64,000 bases of DNA from Liolophura sinensis. Its lineage: Eukaryota; Mollusca; Polyplacophora; Chitonida; Chitonidae. The translations under genes were made by a program, and so were the position numbers. Under the pieces are notes generated by a model. That model was not told the DNA's origin and ran no database searches. It worked only from the letters and a program-made list of their open reading frames with translations. The stretch is taken from NCBI RefSeq assembly GCF_032854445.1, contig NC_088300.1:5208001-5272000 (forward strand). Direction: 5' to 3'. This document shows positions 48,170 through 60,200 of this stretch, piece after piece. Positions within the stretch are counted from its first letter, which is position 1; the number at the start of each line of letters is the position of its first letter.

Positions 48170-50608
48170 TAGGTTTACAATGACAAATTTCTATAGTCTT
48201 AGTAATCTAGTGCATTTAATATTCTGTAATAAGTCTCAAATGCTTCACTCAGGAGTATGCGCTAAATGCCATTTAGGCAGTGTATGGTTCTACCAGTGTA
48301 GTATATTTTAATGCCACTAGAAAGAAGCCCATAAATACGGAGTCAACTACGATTTATTAATAAATGACATTTTCTTATCCTGATCCATGTACAGTGTATT
48401 TACATACCTGTGGACCAGATTAAAGAGAAATTTTAAAGCATACTTTTTTTTCTAGTGTTATTTTGGGGGTTATTGTTGATTTGTCACCAAGACGAAAAAA
48501 TGGAAATAAATCTTTTATACCAGGTATTCCATCCCGTTTTTAGTCACTCTGTAGAATGCAGACTATATGTATTATGTTCTTATACCTTAAAAATTTTTTG
48601 TGAAACCTTTCCCCCACAGAAATAAAATGGCCTTCACCCATTACGCGCTATCAGCCAAACTATAATATAACTATCATGAAGACATGGATAGATTTGACTG
48701 TACCTTTGCATCTTTATTTCATTAATATCCGACAAAGGGCAAGAGTTTTAATTTATAAAAGTCTATTGTCATCATTGCCATTGCCATCAATGGCTGTTTT
48801 CAGCCATCTGTTACTCTAGTCCCTCAAACTTTGTATATTAAAGAACTTTTCAAACTTGTTTTTCACCCAGCTAGACAGTGTCAACTCAAATTCTTGAGTG
48901 TCCCACCATACTATTTACCTGATGGTCTAAAATTACGCTGCATTTAAATTCCCATAATACTGCATTAAATCTCGGCACCAGAAATTCATTGTATGAGTCA
49001 AACCTTCAGTGTTTGTAACATAAGATAACCCAACTTTAAAATGCATTCCATTCCGTTCCCCAAGTCGCTAGGACAACTTCTGCAGTAATTCTACCCCCAT
49101 CTATAATCAGAACTATATTCTGACATTACAAGCTCGCCATCAATGTTTCTCTAGATTAGATCACTATGAATTCATTTATCTTCAATTGTTTCATTTATTA
49201 TTTATATAAAAAGTGAAATATCTGGACTTTCTTCAAAGATTGAAGTGATATTTCACACTTTATATCATCACATGTTACTACACTGCAGGTACTACAGATC
49301 ATTAAAGGTACAATGGCCTTTGACCCATGCCATGTTCTTATTATTCAGGCAAAACTGTTGATACAAATCATACCACCCTGAAAAGTGCAGTTTGAAATGC
49401 TGAATACCATAAAAACCTAAAATGATTTACCAGAACAATTACTATTCATGGTGTTCAAACGCCACACTACAATATCCTCTATTTATACTTACTTCATTGC
49501 GCCAACCAGTCCCTGCCCTGACCCAAACATATTTACTTAAGTTCAAATTGGTTCTGAGACCATGCAGTAACAAAAAAAAATTGACTAAATGAGGCATGCC
49601 CACTGACAAGTATTGAAATATGTACACAAGGTATATTTTTTCTCCATCAATCGGTGACACTTCTTTCCTTATATTTCATACAATAAATAAAATATATATC
49701 TTAATATTTGTGATCACATGTCTGTATGTACATGGTCATCTGGGTTACACACTGTGTACCACCATTTATAACAAAGATACTTAAATGCTGATGCACAGAT
49801 GGAGTTTCCAGAATTTCACATTTGTACACTGGGTTACTTCCCTTTTCTAGCGAGTATATGCATGGCTATAAACAGTTGGTGATTTACAGATAAAACATCT
49901 TATTCATGTCTGTTACATGATTTGCCGTAGGTTGAAAATCCATAATGACTTCCATCAACACTTGAGGAGTGTCAAGGGACATGAACTGGTATAGTCCCAA
50001 GGTCAAGAAGCTCCTCATGTAACGAGTCTTAACCAAACATTTGTGTTCCCTGATACCAAGACCATGTTAATATCCTGATCATGCAGCAAGAAGTTAGAAC
50101 TGCAACGCAGCCCTGGGTCAACTTAAAGAAATCACATTTTCACCCGATGCAACACTACACCCAACGTCAAGAAAGTGTTAAAAGAAAAGAGAAGGATTTT
50201 AAACATATACATTCCAAACTCCAATGACTTAAATACATAGAATAAAATTTGATTAATGGAATTCCAATGCCTTGCTGCTTCACTTTTGCTGATGATACAA
50301 TGCCCTTATTGTTTATTTCTGTCAGGGATGTAAAATTATTGATGCAAGATTAAAATGACATCACAAATGGGCAAGTAGCAGTCATAATCACATCTGTACA
50401 ACTCCAAAGTGACATGCAGTCTGAACACCGGAGTTGCCAGCCATCACTTCTAAATGTAATTATTTCTAGCACTGCACAACAGCTGTGTCTCAGACCCCAT
50501 CTAGTACACATCACATGGGGGTTGAGACCATTCCATGGTCATTGGCACCAGTCATCAACAGGTCAGGTTATGCATGGCATCATGATCCTACAGTTGTCTT
50601 AGGTTTTC
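47909..50608. other. Intergenic stretch, no gene seen
   Basis: Contains a (ta)n microsatellite at about 48127-48166 and the presumed 3' UTR of syntaxin-5. A minus-strand AATAAA lies at 50317-50312, about 290 bases past the stop. No other gene supported. Confidence 0.5.
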
Positions 50609-53600
50609 CTATGCCATGAACACCACAAATATAACAAAGAAGACGATGAGGACAGCAAATATCTTTATCATGAGCCATCGGTTGTTTGTCACAGACTGGA
50701 AGTACTTAAGAAGTTCACTGTGCGCTCCCTCCACATTCAACTGAGCGTCCTCAACATTGTGGTCAATTCTGTCAATTATGAAAAAAAAGAAAAAAGTGCA
50801 CAAATAATATGACTTGGAATAAAATCATTTTGAAAAAAGCCATATGCATGATTTCACTTGTTTTAATTAAGCTCTCAGCCATTCTGAAAATCACTACATA
50901 AGTATTAAAGTAACATTCCCAGGAAAATACAGAGAACAGCAGCAGTCTTACTGTCACCAGTAACACAAAAGTAAAATTACATGTACCTGCAAGAATGTCT
51001 CGTGAGAGCAGGATGTGTAATGTAAGCTGCCAGGGAGAGCAGGATTTGTAATGTAAGCTGCCAGGGAGAGCAGGGTATACAACACAAATCACCAAAGAGC
51101 AGGACATACAGCACAAATCACCAAGGAGAGTAAAAATATACAATAAAAGTTGCCAAGGAGAGCAGGACATACAACACAAATCACTCAGGAAAGTAGGATA
51201 TACAACAGAAATCGCCAGGGAGAGTAGGGTATACAACAGAAATCACCAAGGACAGCAGGATTTACAATAAAAGTTGCCAAGGAGAGCAGGACATACAACT
51301 GAAATTGCCAGGGAGAGTAGGATATACAATAAAAGTTGCCAAGGAGAGCAGGACATACAACACAAATCATCAAGGAGAGTAGGATATACAACACAAATCT
51401 CCAAGGAGAACAGGATTTATAGCATGTCACCAAGGGGACATAACTCTTACCTTTGCACCATTTCCTCCTGTTCTTTGACCATGTGCGCGAGTTGTTGAAA
51501 TATAGATCCCAGCTCAACGATTGTTGTCTCGATGTTCTGCATCGTGTTAGCTCGGTCCTGAATGTAGGAATCCTGGTGAAACACAGAGAAAGCTGTTATA
51601 AACCTACACTAACACAAACACTTGTGTTCCAAAGAGATGTCATGAAAAATGAGTGTCAGCTGCTATTAATCCACACAAAAACCCAAGACTTCAAAACTTA
51701 AGACAAACAATACAGAACAATAATCAGAGAAGAGAAAATATAATATAATATTGAACCAATAACTTAAGCCTTAGTACAAACCTGATCTTCAATAAGCTGA
51801 ACTTGTTGCTGGTACCTGTGCCCTTCCCCATCCATGTTGATTGCAACATCCCCACCAGAGTAACCACTTTTGGCTTCATCTTGTAACAGGACCGAACCCG
51901 CTGGTACAGAGAGAGAGAGAGAGTGGACAACAGTTTATAGTTATCAGTTAATCTGCATTCATTTTGTCATGTCTCGTAGGATTATTGCATGTCATTTAGT
52001 AGGTAGTTTTGTAAATCAGTGACATGGCCAATAGGCAGTAATGAAATCTGTGCTGTATTAATAAAGTGCAGAGCCAAACAATGTTAATACTACTTGAAGT
52101 CTGATCGGCGTCAAATCAATTGTAATCACAACAGGAATTATCTACCCTGATGCCTATGAAGCGTCCACAATGTGATGATAAAAATAAAACATTCCTGAAG
52201 TCAAACTTAAATAAACTGATTCTTTATGGATAACATAAGCATTTATTACTCCTGGTAAACACACATGAAAACAATGAGCCAGATACTCTGGAGAACTGTT
52301 GATTTATTCAGTCAATTTCTGAAGATAGGTTATTTGATTATACAGTTCAATACACTCATGCTATTTCAGTATATCACTTACCATGTCCATTAAATGCTGA
52401 GGGAGGCATGGAGGAGGACACAGGAGACTGGGAAAAGTGATCACGTCTCGATTTTTGCTGTTTCAAATTCTGTCAAGACAATAAAAACAAACACTATCAG
52501 GAATAACTCAGTCAATCTGACCTTTGAAAAATTAAGCAACAGGGTGATTATCATCCAAAAACAATGCTTTAGTCACTTGGACATCAAATGAAGAAATGGA
52601 TATGTAAATGTAAATTGTGACATGAATAAAATTCATTTATTTACTTACTTGATTGTTGCTTCACATCATTTTTTAAGACCATAATGATTTATGGTGAATT
52701 TGTACCTTGACGTCATTGCATAAATCTACACGTATACCTGTGTATGCATTAGGTCAATGATCCCTTGTGAAAGAGAATGAACATAATATCCAGCTAGAAG
52801 TTAATCACGTGTCAACAACAATGTTTTTACCTCTGTTCTCACTTCCAACACTTGCTTGAATTCATTGGACATTGTGGCCAGCTTAGACTACAACAACAAC
52901 AAAATCATATATTAATAAAAAAGAAAATTGCATAAAAAGTAGCACATCTAAATTTCTGGTTGTATCTCGACAGGCAATTCTTTGCATCCGTTTCATCATT
53001 GCCTGCTATGCTAAGAGATGTTTTAGAAATCAAATTTATACATATGAATGGTATAATTCTTTCATCCAATGGTCAGAGTGACTTGCACGCAAAACAATTA
53101 TTGGAAAACTCAACTAATAAAAGACCAGTCATGGAAAGTGGAAAGCATAGAAGGGGTTGAGTACTTGGAACCCAACCAAGTTCCCAACACTACGTATGTG
53201 TATCATTTTAATACAGTATACTAGTATGATATTAATTTTAACATCAACACCTTACCTGTAAGCCAACAACAACAGAATTGGAATGTGTCTGCACATGTTG
53301 TCGGATACTGTGTGTTTTCTGTGATTTAGCCAACTGAAGTAAACAAAAGCATAAAGCACATCCTCAGCTATATCTGCATAAACATAAAACTGTCTATAAC
53401 CCTTCCCATTACAACAGGAAGGAGGAATATTTAATCCCATGAGGTGATGACGCTGGTGAAGTAAGGGTGCAAGCCCTTGTTATGTCAAAAATTTTTTGTG
53501 GAAAAAGGTTTACAATGTCAATATGTATAAGTTTCTACTGTAACAGCTTTACATCTTACTTTAATTTACTTATCTGATTGGTCTTTTATGCCGTACTCAA

Positions 53601-55823
53601 GAATATTTCATTTATACGGTGGGGGGGCCGGCATTATGACGGCAGGAAACCCACAACCATCCACAGGTTGCTGAAGATCTTCCCACGTATGATTAGAGAG
53701 GAAACCAGCATGAGCTGGACTTGAACTCACAGTGGCCGCATTGGCGAGAGGCTCTTGGGACATTGCGCTGTGCTGGCAAACTAACTACCTCGGCCACCAC
53801 CTTACTTTCTGTAAAGTAACATCATTATGATAAGCTAGGAAATGAACACTTGACATCAATAAAATGTCCTGCAGCTCCAATGGTTCCCGATTGTAGATAA
53901 ATAAAACATAAGGTAACACACAGGACAAGTCATATTATCTCTAGTTTCTTTTTGTCCAGAAGTACATTGTTTTCAATGAACACACCATATATGCAAACTT
54001 AACTAGTCAGTGTTGCACAAAGATATGAACAGAACAAATGTTGTTAATAAACCTACACTGATTTAACAGTAATTTCACACAGACTAAACAACTGCTACAT
54101 GTTGTCAAGATCGATCCTTTACACACACCTGCTGTAACTGTGCAATCTGCTTGTTAAGGTTCCCAATATCTTGTTTTATGATGTAAGTCAATTCCTGAAT
54201 CTCCACCGTGTTATCATCAAACAAGGACTTCCTCTTTGCCACTTAAAACAGAAATCATAAATAATATCTTTCAGCAGTCATAATCTATTCAACAAATTAG
54301 TTTAGCCAAGAAAGCAGTACTGGTAAATGATACACTTCACAACTACTTGTACATATGTCAAAATTTATGTCTAACCAGCATAACAATTTCGACAACTACT
54401 ATGCCTCAAATCAGTGACATAACCTGTACACTACTACATATCATACAGAAATCATAAGATACTTGATGTCACTCTACAAAAAATGACACACTGGGTTAAC
54501 CAAGCTGTTATTTTGAATCTTAAAGAATTTAACTTAGAGTTTGGACTAAATTTTACAATACAAATGACCAAGACTTACATATTGTCAGCTTTTCCAATTT
54601 GGCAAATGTATTGGCTAAATCCTTCCCTATGTGTCTGTGAGAATAAGGAAGTAATAGAATTATACATCAGTTATGGAGTAAACTTCACCTCAGAAAAAAG
54701 AAGTCCTTAAAATCTGTAATGAAATACATGTATACTGTATTCCACTTGTCATTGCAATAACAGAGTGAAATCACACTTTTTTTTTATCACAGTACTAAAT
54801 AATGTCACCACTTTACGGTAGGGATTTACTGTCTTGCCTATTTCTTAACATAGCAGTAAGCATGTTTAGACAAAACTAGTGAAAATATCATTATTTTGCA
54901 TTATTGGATGCTCAAGCCCATCCAAGAACAAAATCCAATTTTAAAGATTAATTTTATCCTGTTTAATTAGTTTTCTATACTCTATTCTATTGAGATAAAT
55001 TACACTTGGTTTTAAAAAGCTGTTACCTTGCAATTTGTGTAAATTCACTTCTATTTCTTAAATCCCTGTTTGTAGTTCTTGCTATGACTCCATTTCCCTA
55101 AAAGAAGAAAACAATGCAATTTCCACCTCAAATTTGACCAGAAATAAACCAAACAAATCTGTGCAGTCAAAAATTTGCTCAGAACACCTTGGCTATTTTC
55201 TAAAATGGCCTTAGTTATTTCACTTAACCATCAGTGATGTCACAAAAACTGCCACATTTGTAAAAGGTTATCTTAACAACAAGGAAATTCAAGGGATGGA
55301 CATTTTCCTAACAATGGTAGTACATTGGACAATAGTAAACACTGACATTAAAAGTACTTCATAAATTATTTTCACAAAGAAAAATTTCACAATCTTACAC
55401 AATAAAAGAAGCCTGCTGATTTCTTGTGACAGTTGAAAGTGCTGCAGCTCCACTCCAGCCCCTCCCATTTAATATTTCAAATTTTAATAGAAAAAGGCCA
55501 AAGGAACAGACAGAAAACGAAAAACTTTAAACATAACAACAATCATACACTTAAAGTTACCATAATCAGGTATGTATGTATGTCATTGCCTTCTATATCC
55601 CTAAGCACAGGCTTACTTGTCTGGATTGGAGAGACTTGACAACTGCCATAAACTCTGTGGATCTGTCTCGACATGTCATGTTTGGATCGTGATGTGAAGC
55701 CCTTGGGGGCGTGCCCGAGCGAACTGAACCAGTCCCGTATCCTGCTCCCAACCTTACTCCGGGACTGTAGTCTTTGGTTTGGTCTTCAGAGCCAGAGTTG
55801 GTTCGTCGCCTCCGAGCTATCAT
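50609..55823 (-). CDS. STX5: Syntaxin-5, complete
   Basis: Ten exons: 55823-55617, 55097-55027, 54634-54579, 54241-54129, 53333-53256, 52887-52831, 52469-52382, 51900-51782, 51572-51451 and 50768-50609. They total 1071 bases, 356 residues plus TAG, close to the long vertebrate isoform. Syntaxin-5 is the Qa-SNARE of ER-Golgi and intra-Golgi fusion. The N-terminus has a basic run (MIARRRR) and a conserved peptide 'MTCRDRSTEFMAVVKSLQ' from residue 49. The helical Habc region spans exons 2-5 ('IGKDLANTFAKLEKLT', 'AKRKSLFDD'). The SNARE helix covers roughly 264-328, with Q298 in 'KEQEE' as the likely zero-layer glutamine. A membrane anchor at about 335-355 ends the protein. Introns are small (about 0.2-0.9 kb). 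A splice acceptor just upstream (exon edge at 55846) suggests a non-coding first exon further right, towards MTR. Confidence 0.97.
50995..51440 (-). repeat. About 31-bp minisatellite beside the STX5 exon 9 donor
   Basis: Thirteen or so diverged units of 'ggagagcaggacatacaaca' plus 'caaatcaccaa' (plus-strand reading) occupy much of intron 9, ending about 10-25 bases from the exon 9 donor at 51450. Confidence 0.88.
52631..52675 (-). mobile_element. SINE tail fragment
   Basis: 'atttatttacttacttgatt' and 'gttgcttcacatca' resemble the SINE 3' end only loosely. Confidence 0.4.
53562..53803 (-). mobile_element. tRNA-derived SINE
   Basis: In STX5 intron 4. The tail module 'ttatgccgtactcaagaata' is at the left and the tRNA-like head is at the right ('ggacttgaactcacagtggc', 'aactacctcggccacc'). 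Confidence 0.83.
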
Positions 55824-55908
55824 TTATAACAGTATTCGAACATTCCCTGTAAGAGAGCGTCTACCACAGCCAGTCACACCCTGCCAAAACAAAATATATT
55901 ACCTTTAG

Positions 55909-56264
55909 TATCACAGCCCTGCCTTGTTCCATAAGCTTGCATTAAACACCTCTGTAATACCCGTGCTGGCTTCGATACACTACTGCTGTCCTCCAAATAA
56001 TGAGTCTGTATGAACTCTTTGTTGTTTCAGCTGTGAGGAGTATGCATTCAAACATAGCAGTTGCAGTTTACATGGGGCCAGTTTTATGCTTGTGTAGACT
56101 TACTAGGTAGGACACATGGGGACACCTACCTGGAAGCGATAGCTGAGATGACCATGAGTATGGCCAGACATATTATTTGGCGGACAGCAGCAGTGTAATG
56201 AAGCCAGCATGGGAAGTACTGAGGTGTTCAAGGTAAGCTTTTGAAACAAGACAGGGCTGTGATA
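55909..56264. mobile_element. MITE-like inverted-repeat element, copy 2 (complete)
   Basis: Ends are TATCACAGCCCTG (55909-55921) and CAGGGCTGTGATA (56252-56264). The inverted arms are about 80 bp long, e.g. 'gtgctggcttcgatacacta' on the left against 'agtgtaatgaagccagca' on the right. A TA dinucleotide bounds both ends, consistent with TA target duplication. The 356-bp element codes for nothing obvious. It sits between STX5 and MTR, perhaps in the STX5 5' UTR intron. A 23-bp exact direct repeat ('taccacagccagtcacaccc' plus 'tgc') flanks it at 55862-55884 and 56268-56290. Confidence 0.82.
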
Positions 56265-56311
56265 GTTTACCACAGCCAGTCACACCCTGCACCCTAATCA
56301 CAGCCCTACGG

Positions 56312-56565
56312 AGCTAGGCCTTGGGCAGCACAATGCACCAGGAGCCTCTCCACACGGCCAATGCTGTGAGTTATGAGTTCAAATCCAGTTCATACTGGCT
56401 TCCTCTGCAGGTTGCGTGCGGGAAGGTCTGACAGCAACATGGTCATGGGTTTAACCGGCTTTGCCAGGTTTCCTCCTGCCATAATGCTGATTGTCATCGT
56501 AGAAGTGAAGTGTTCTTCAATATGGCGAAAAACTTCAATCACATAAATAAATAAATAAATCCATA
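56312..56565 (+). mobile_element. Degenerate tRNA-derived SINE
   Basis: Ordered family blocks 'caggagcctctcca', 'gagttcaaatccagttcata', 'gggaaggtctgacagcaaca' and 'cctcctgccataatgctga', ending in (ataa)n. The head is decayed. Confidence 0.8.
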
Positions 56566-57137
56566 AATCAATATGTTAGAGCAAAACAGTTGACAACACA
56601 AATAATAAATATTTACGGTTGTCCCCTCTAACTTTTGTTTTGGTTATAGCATCTACGACAAGTCACGTTTAGGCCTAATTTAAATCTTGAAAAAAAGGAG
56701 AAAAATTGTGAGTGTGACTAACAACACTTGTAACTGGTACAGACATGACAAACGACAAGAAATTATCCACTTGCCAAAGACCCGTAACATGTGAACCACA
56801 CGGCTAAAATGATGGAATATTAAAGAATGATTTTAAATCAGGTCGCATGCTGTGACATGTGATGGCGATGTCACGGTTGACACTGACAGGATTGTATAAA
56901 CAACGCACAACTAAGACACGGTGGTAGAGATACCCGTCTCTAACGGAAGTAAAGAACACAGATTTATGTGGAATTATCTTACCTAGCTAAGCAATTCAAT
57001 AGACCTCTAAGCGGTCTTCATAGGGTTGTCACCTGATTTGTCCCAAGATTTAAATAAATGAGATAAACGGCAACAAAACCGAGAAGAAAATAAATAGTCT
57101 CCGCTATTCTTCGAAACTTGTCCACGAAGGCTTTTCC

Positions 57138-57186
57138 TGACGTCACTTCCTAATTAAGTGCGCATGTCTGATGTTTAGTATAAAAG
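57138..57186 (+). promoter_or_regulatory. Putative MTR core promoter
   Basis: A perfect CRE-type palindrome TGACGTCA (57138-57145) is followed 33 bases later by a TATA-like box TATAAAAG (57179-57186), about 108 bp before the MTR start codon. The CRE could also serve the divergent STX5 gene. Transcription start is not known. Confidence 0.55.
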
Positions 57187-57293
57187 TGCAGCTTTCCCTA
57201 CAGTTCCGTCATTTGGATGGCTCGGCTACGAGTTGACGAGTGCAGCAGCATTCAAACCTTGCTAGCGTATTGAATAGTGGTAAAAGTTAAAAC

Positions 57294-60200
57294 ATGCCTC
57301 CGACAAGTAAGATTGATGAAAGTGGGGCGGATGCAAATACAGGTAATCGTTGTGCGTCGTCCCATTGAGCCTTATGAACTTATGTTCGTAAATTGGCGCT
57401 TTTGTTTTTAGATTGTAGATCACATGACTGCATTTGACAGGAGTTATTTCGTCTGCTCTCCATACCCTTCCTCTTTATCGCAGTAATAATGGCATCGGAT
57501 TTGAAAATATAATTTTTGTCACAAATTTCTTCAGTACCGTACTGGTAGTTAAAGTAAATAATTGTGTAGGACTGACTGAAGCCTGTAACTTAGAAAAAAT
57601 TAGACTAAGCAATGCAGCTTACATCGTTTTAACTTACTTCAGTGCATATTGTATTGTCTGGTCTGGTCTGGCCTGGCATGTCTGGTCTAGAAACGGAAGC
57701 AGGAACATAGATAAGTACAAGCCTGGAAATAATTTTAAATCGTTAGGGGCAACAGGACATAATTTTCCAGCTATTAATATTATTAATAAATTTATACTGT
57801 TATTTACCTAGCAGTTTTATCCTATATCAAACAGTATTCCCCCTGCCAAGGTACTATTTGGTGAACGACATTGTCCACGCTATTTACTTTTCTTGGAGTA
57901 ATATGCTGGCCCAAGGTGGCTTTGTGTTCACTTTTTTATGTTTGGCCCAGTGCTAGTGTCATCATATCGATGTGATAAAAAGTTTAACAAACATTAATGA
58001 AAATAATTGGTTACCACAAACATTTTTTCAAGCTAGACTTTCTTGGGGTAAAATTTGGCCTAAAATCTCCTCTGACATAGACATACATGTAGCTGCAGTG
58101 TGCCATTTTAATGCTAATTTGAGCCTTATGTGAAGGTCTAATCCAAAGACATTGTATTAGTTCATCAACATGGACTGCTGTCCTTTCTTAAAGGCAAAGA
58201 AAACACTAAAATGAAGTGTGTATCAGATGAAAGACCATGAAGAACTGCCCAGGAAAATATACTTACATAGAGAAGTATACTTCATTTTAGAGTGGTCTTT
58301 GCTTTTAATTACTTCACTCTATCATGCAATAAGGTGCTCAGATATCACCATATTGGTGCAAGATCTTACTGCATGTTAGAGCCTTAAAAGGCTAAAAAAT
58401 GAAAAGATCTGGCATAATTGGCCCAAAATCCTTGTCTCTGACTTAAAGGGTACATGAAACAATAGGTTTTTATTTCTTAATGTGCAGTTTAGGATTTGAT
58501 TAAGCATACAAGGGTTAAAGGGTTAAAAATGGATTTAAACTACTGTGTTTCTGAGTCCCTAGTGGTCAGCCTAGAAATTATGTTTAAAGTAGTGTGCAGT
58601 CTTGATGTTAAAGTTGACAGTTGTCAAAATAATGCACTGGGTATAAGAGCCCACTTAGGGGAGCTAAGCTGGTTTGGTTAATCTGGTAATTAATTGTTGA
58701 CATCACTTGAGAAAATTCTGAACATTCGCCAAAAAAAATGAACAAATAAAGCGGCATTTAAAAGATAAAAAATATGCCTGAGACAGGAATATTTTTTGAA
58801 ACCTCTTTTTTCATAACTTTCATCATTTCCCTTAAAATCATAATCTCTATATTTAGTGTTCCATTACATGTATCCTTTAATATGAAACGTGTTAATGTTT
58901 ATCGTGTTTTGGTGGCTTCTCTTCAAGGAGCCATCCCACAATGAGAAGGTGAGCATTCTATGGGTTTATTGTGAGTAATTGATAGAAGTGGTCACCAATA
59001 CTCTTTTGTGGCATTTTCGTATGATTCCATTGGGAAATCCTCATGTGTGGATTAAAATTTCAAACTATATCTTGACCTTGATGTTATGTGTTTTTTATCA
59101 ACGTACATGTACATTCCAGAATGATATTTGAATACTCTGTGCTTAAAAAATTGAGCAGTAAAGTTCCCCCAGAGTTTAAAAAGCAGTTTTATTTTTTTGC
59201 TAGTAGGACATGTACATTATGTTAATTTTAAAACCCTTGAAAGATGAAGAAACTTAGCTTAATCTGCATGTAGCATAGTTGAGGATTTTATCACTGCCAT
59301 GTGCATAATGGATACTGTAAGTTAGAAATGTGAGTAACAAATGTGAATTGTTAAAAGCCTAAAACTTCAGTCATGCTTCAGTCCGTTTGTACCTAATTTA
59401 GATGTTGTATAATTAGCCCAGTCATGTAATGAGAATAAGCATGTATTGTTTTGTGCTAAGCTTTTGCTGACTAAGCTAGTTTTGATTTCAATCAGTGACC
59501 AGCCACATTTATGTACATTGTGTATGAACCAGGATATTAACCTAGTCCCATTTTTTTTATCTGTACAATCTGATGCGAAGACTATGCGGGACACATCTGT
59601 CTGAAATTTTCCACTGAGTGCGTGGAAATTTTAAGAAGTTAAATAGATGTACGAAATACAGATCATTTATTTTGTCATTGAAACTATTTATCTCAATGGA
59701 AGAAGTATAGCGCTTGGCCCAGATCAGCCATCATCTCAGCTTTGGCTGTTCCAAGCACATTGTCCTCTCAAAGGCAGGTGGACAGGTGCAAAAGAAGAAT
59801 AAAATAACTTATAGCAGCATACACGTGAGGATTAGAAGCAGTTTGTGCAAAGTCAGTGTATGATATTGTATTGTCAGAGTTTCGGCCTTCAGGTTCTCTT
59901 GCTGATTTGGAAAGTAATAAATACATGTACTATAATGTAAATTTTTGCATACCAAAAAGCCGTATTAGGGTATCATGTTGTTGACAGCAATGTATTTCTG
60001 AAAAGCCTCCTGCTCACTGTTTCATACATGTAGATAACATAATTGTAACTCAGGCATTAAAGGATACATTAAAGTTTAGGATGTGTCTCAAGTTCAAAAA
60101 GTACAAAGAAACTTCTGAATTTTCTTCTTGAGCTTAGATTTGAAATAATTAAAGTACAGATTTCCCAAGGCCCCATGGGTCAGTCTGGAAGTAAAGTAAC

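Noticed and set aside
57434-57811. 125-codon plus-strand frame in MTR intron 1
   Set aside because: No recognised domain and no splice support; AT-rich chance frame.
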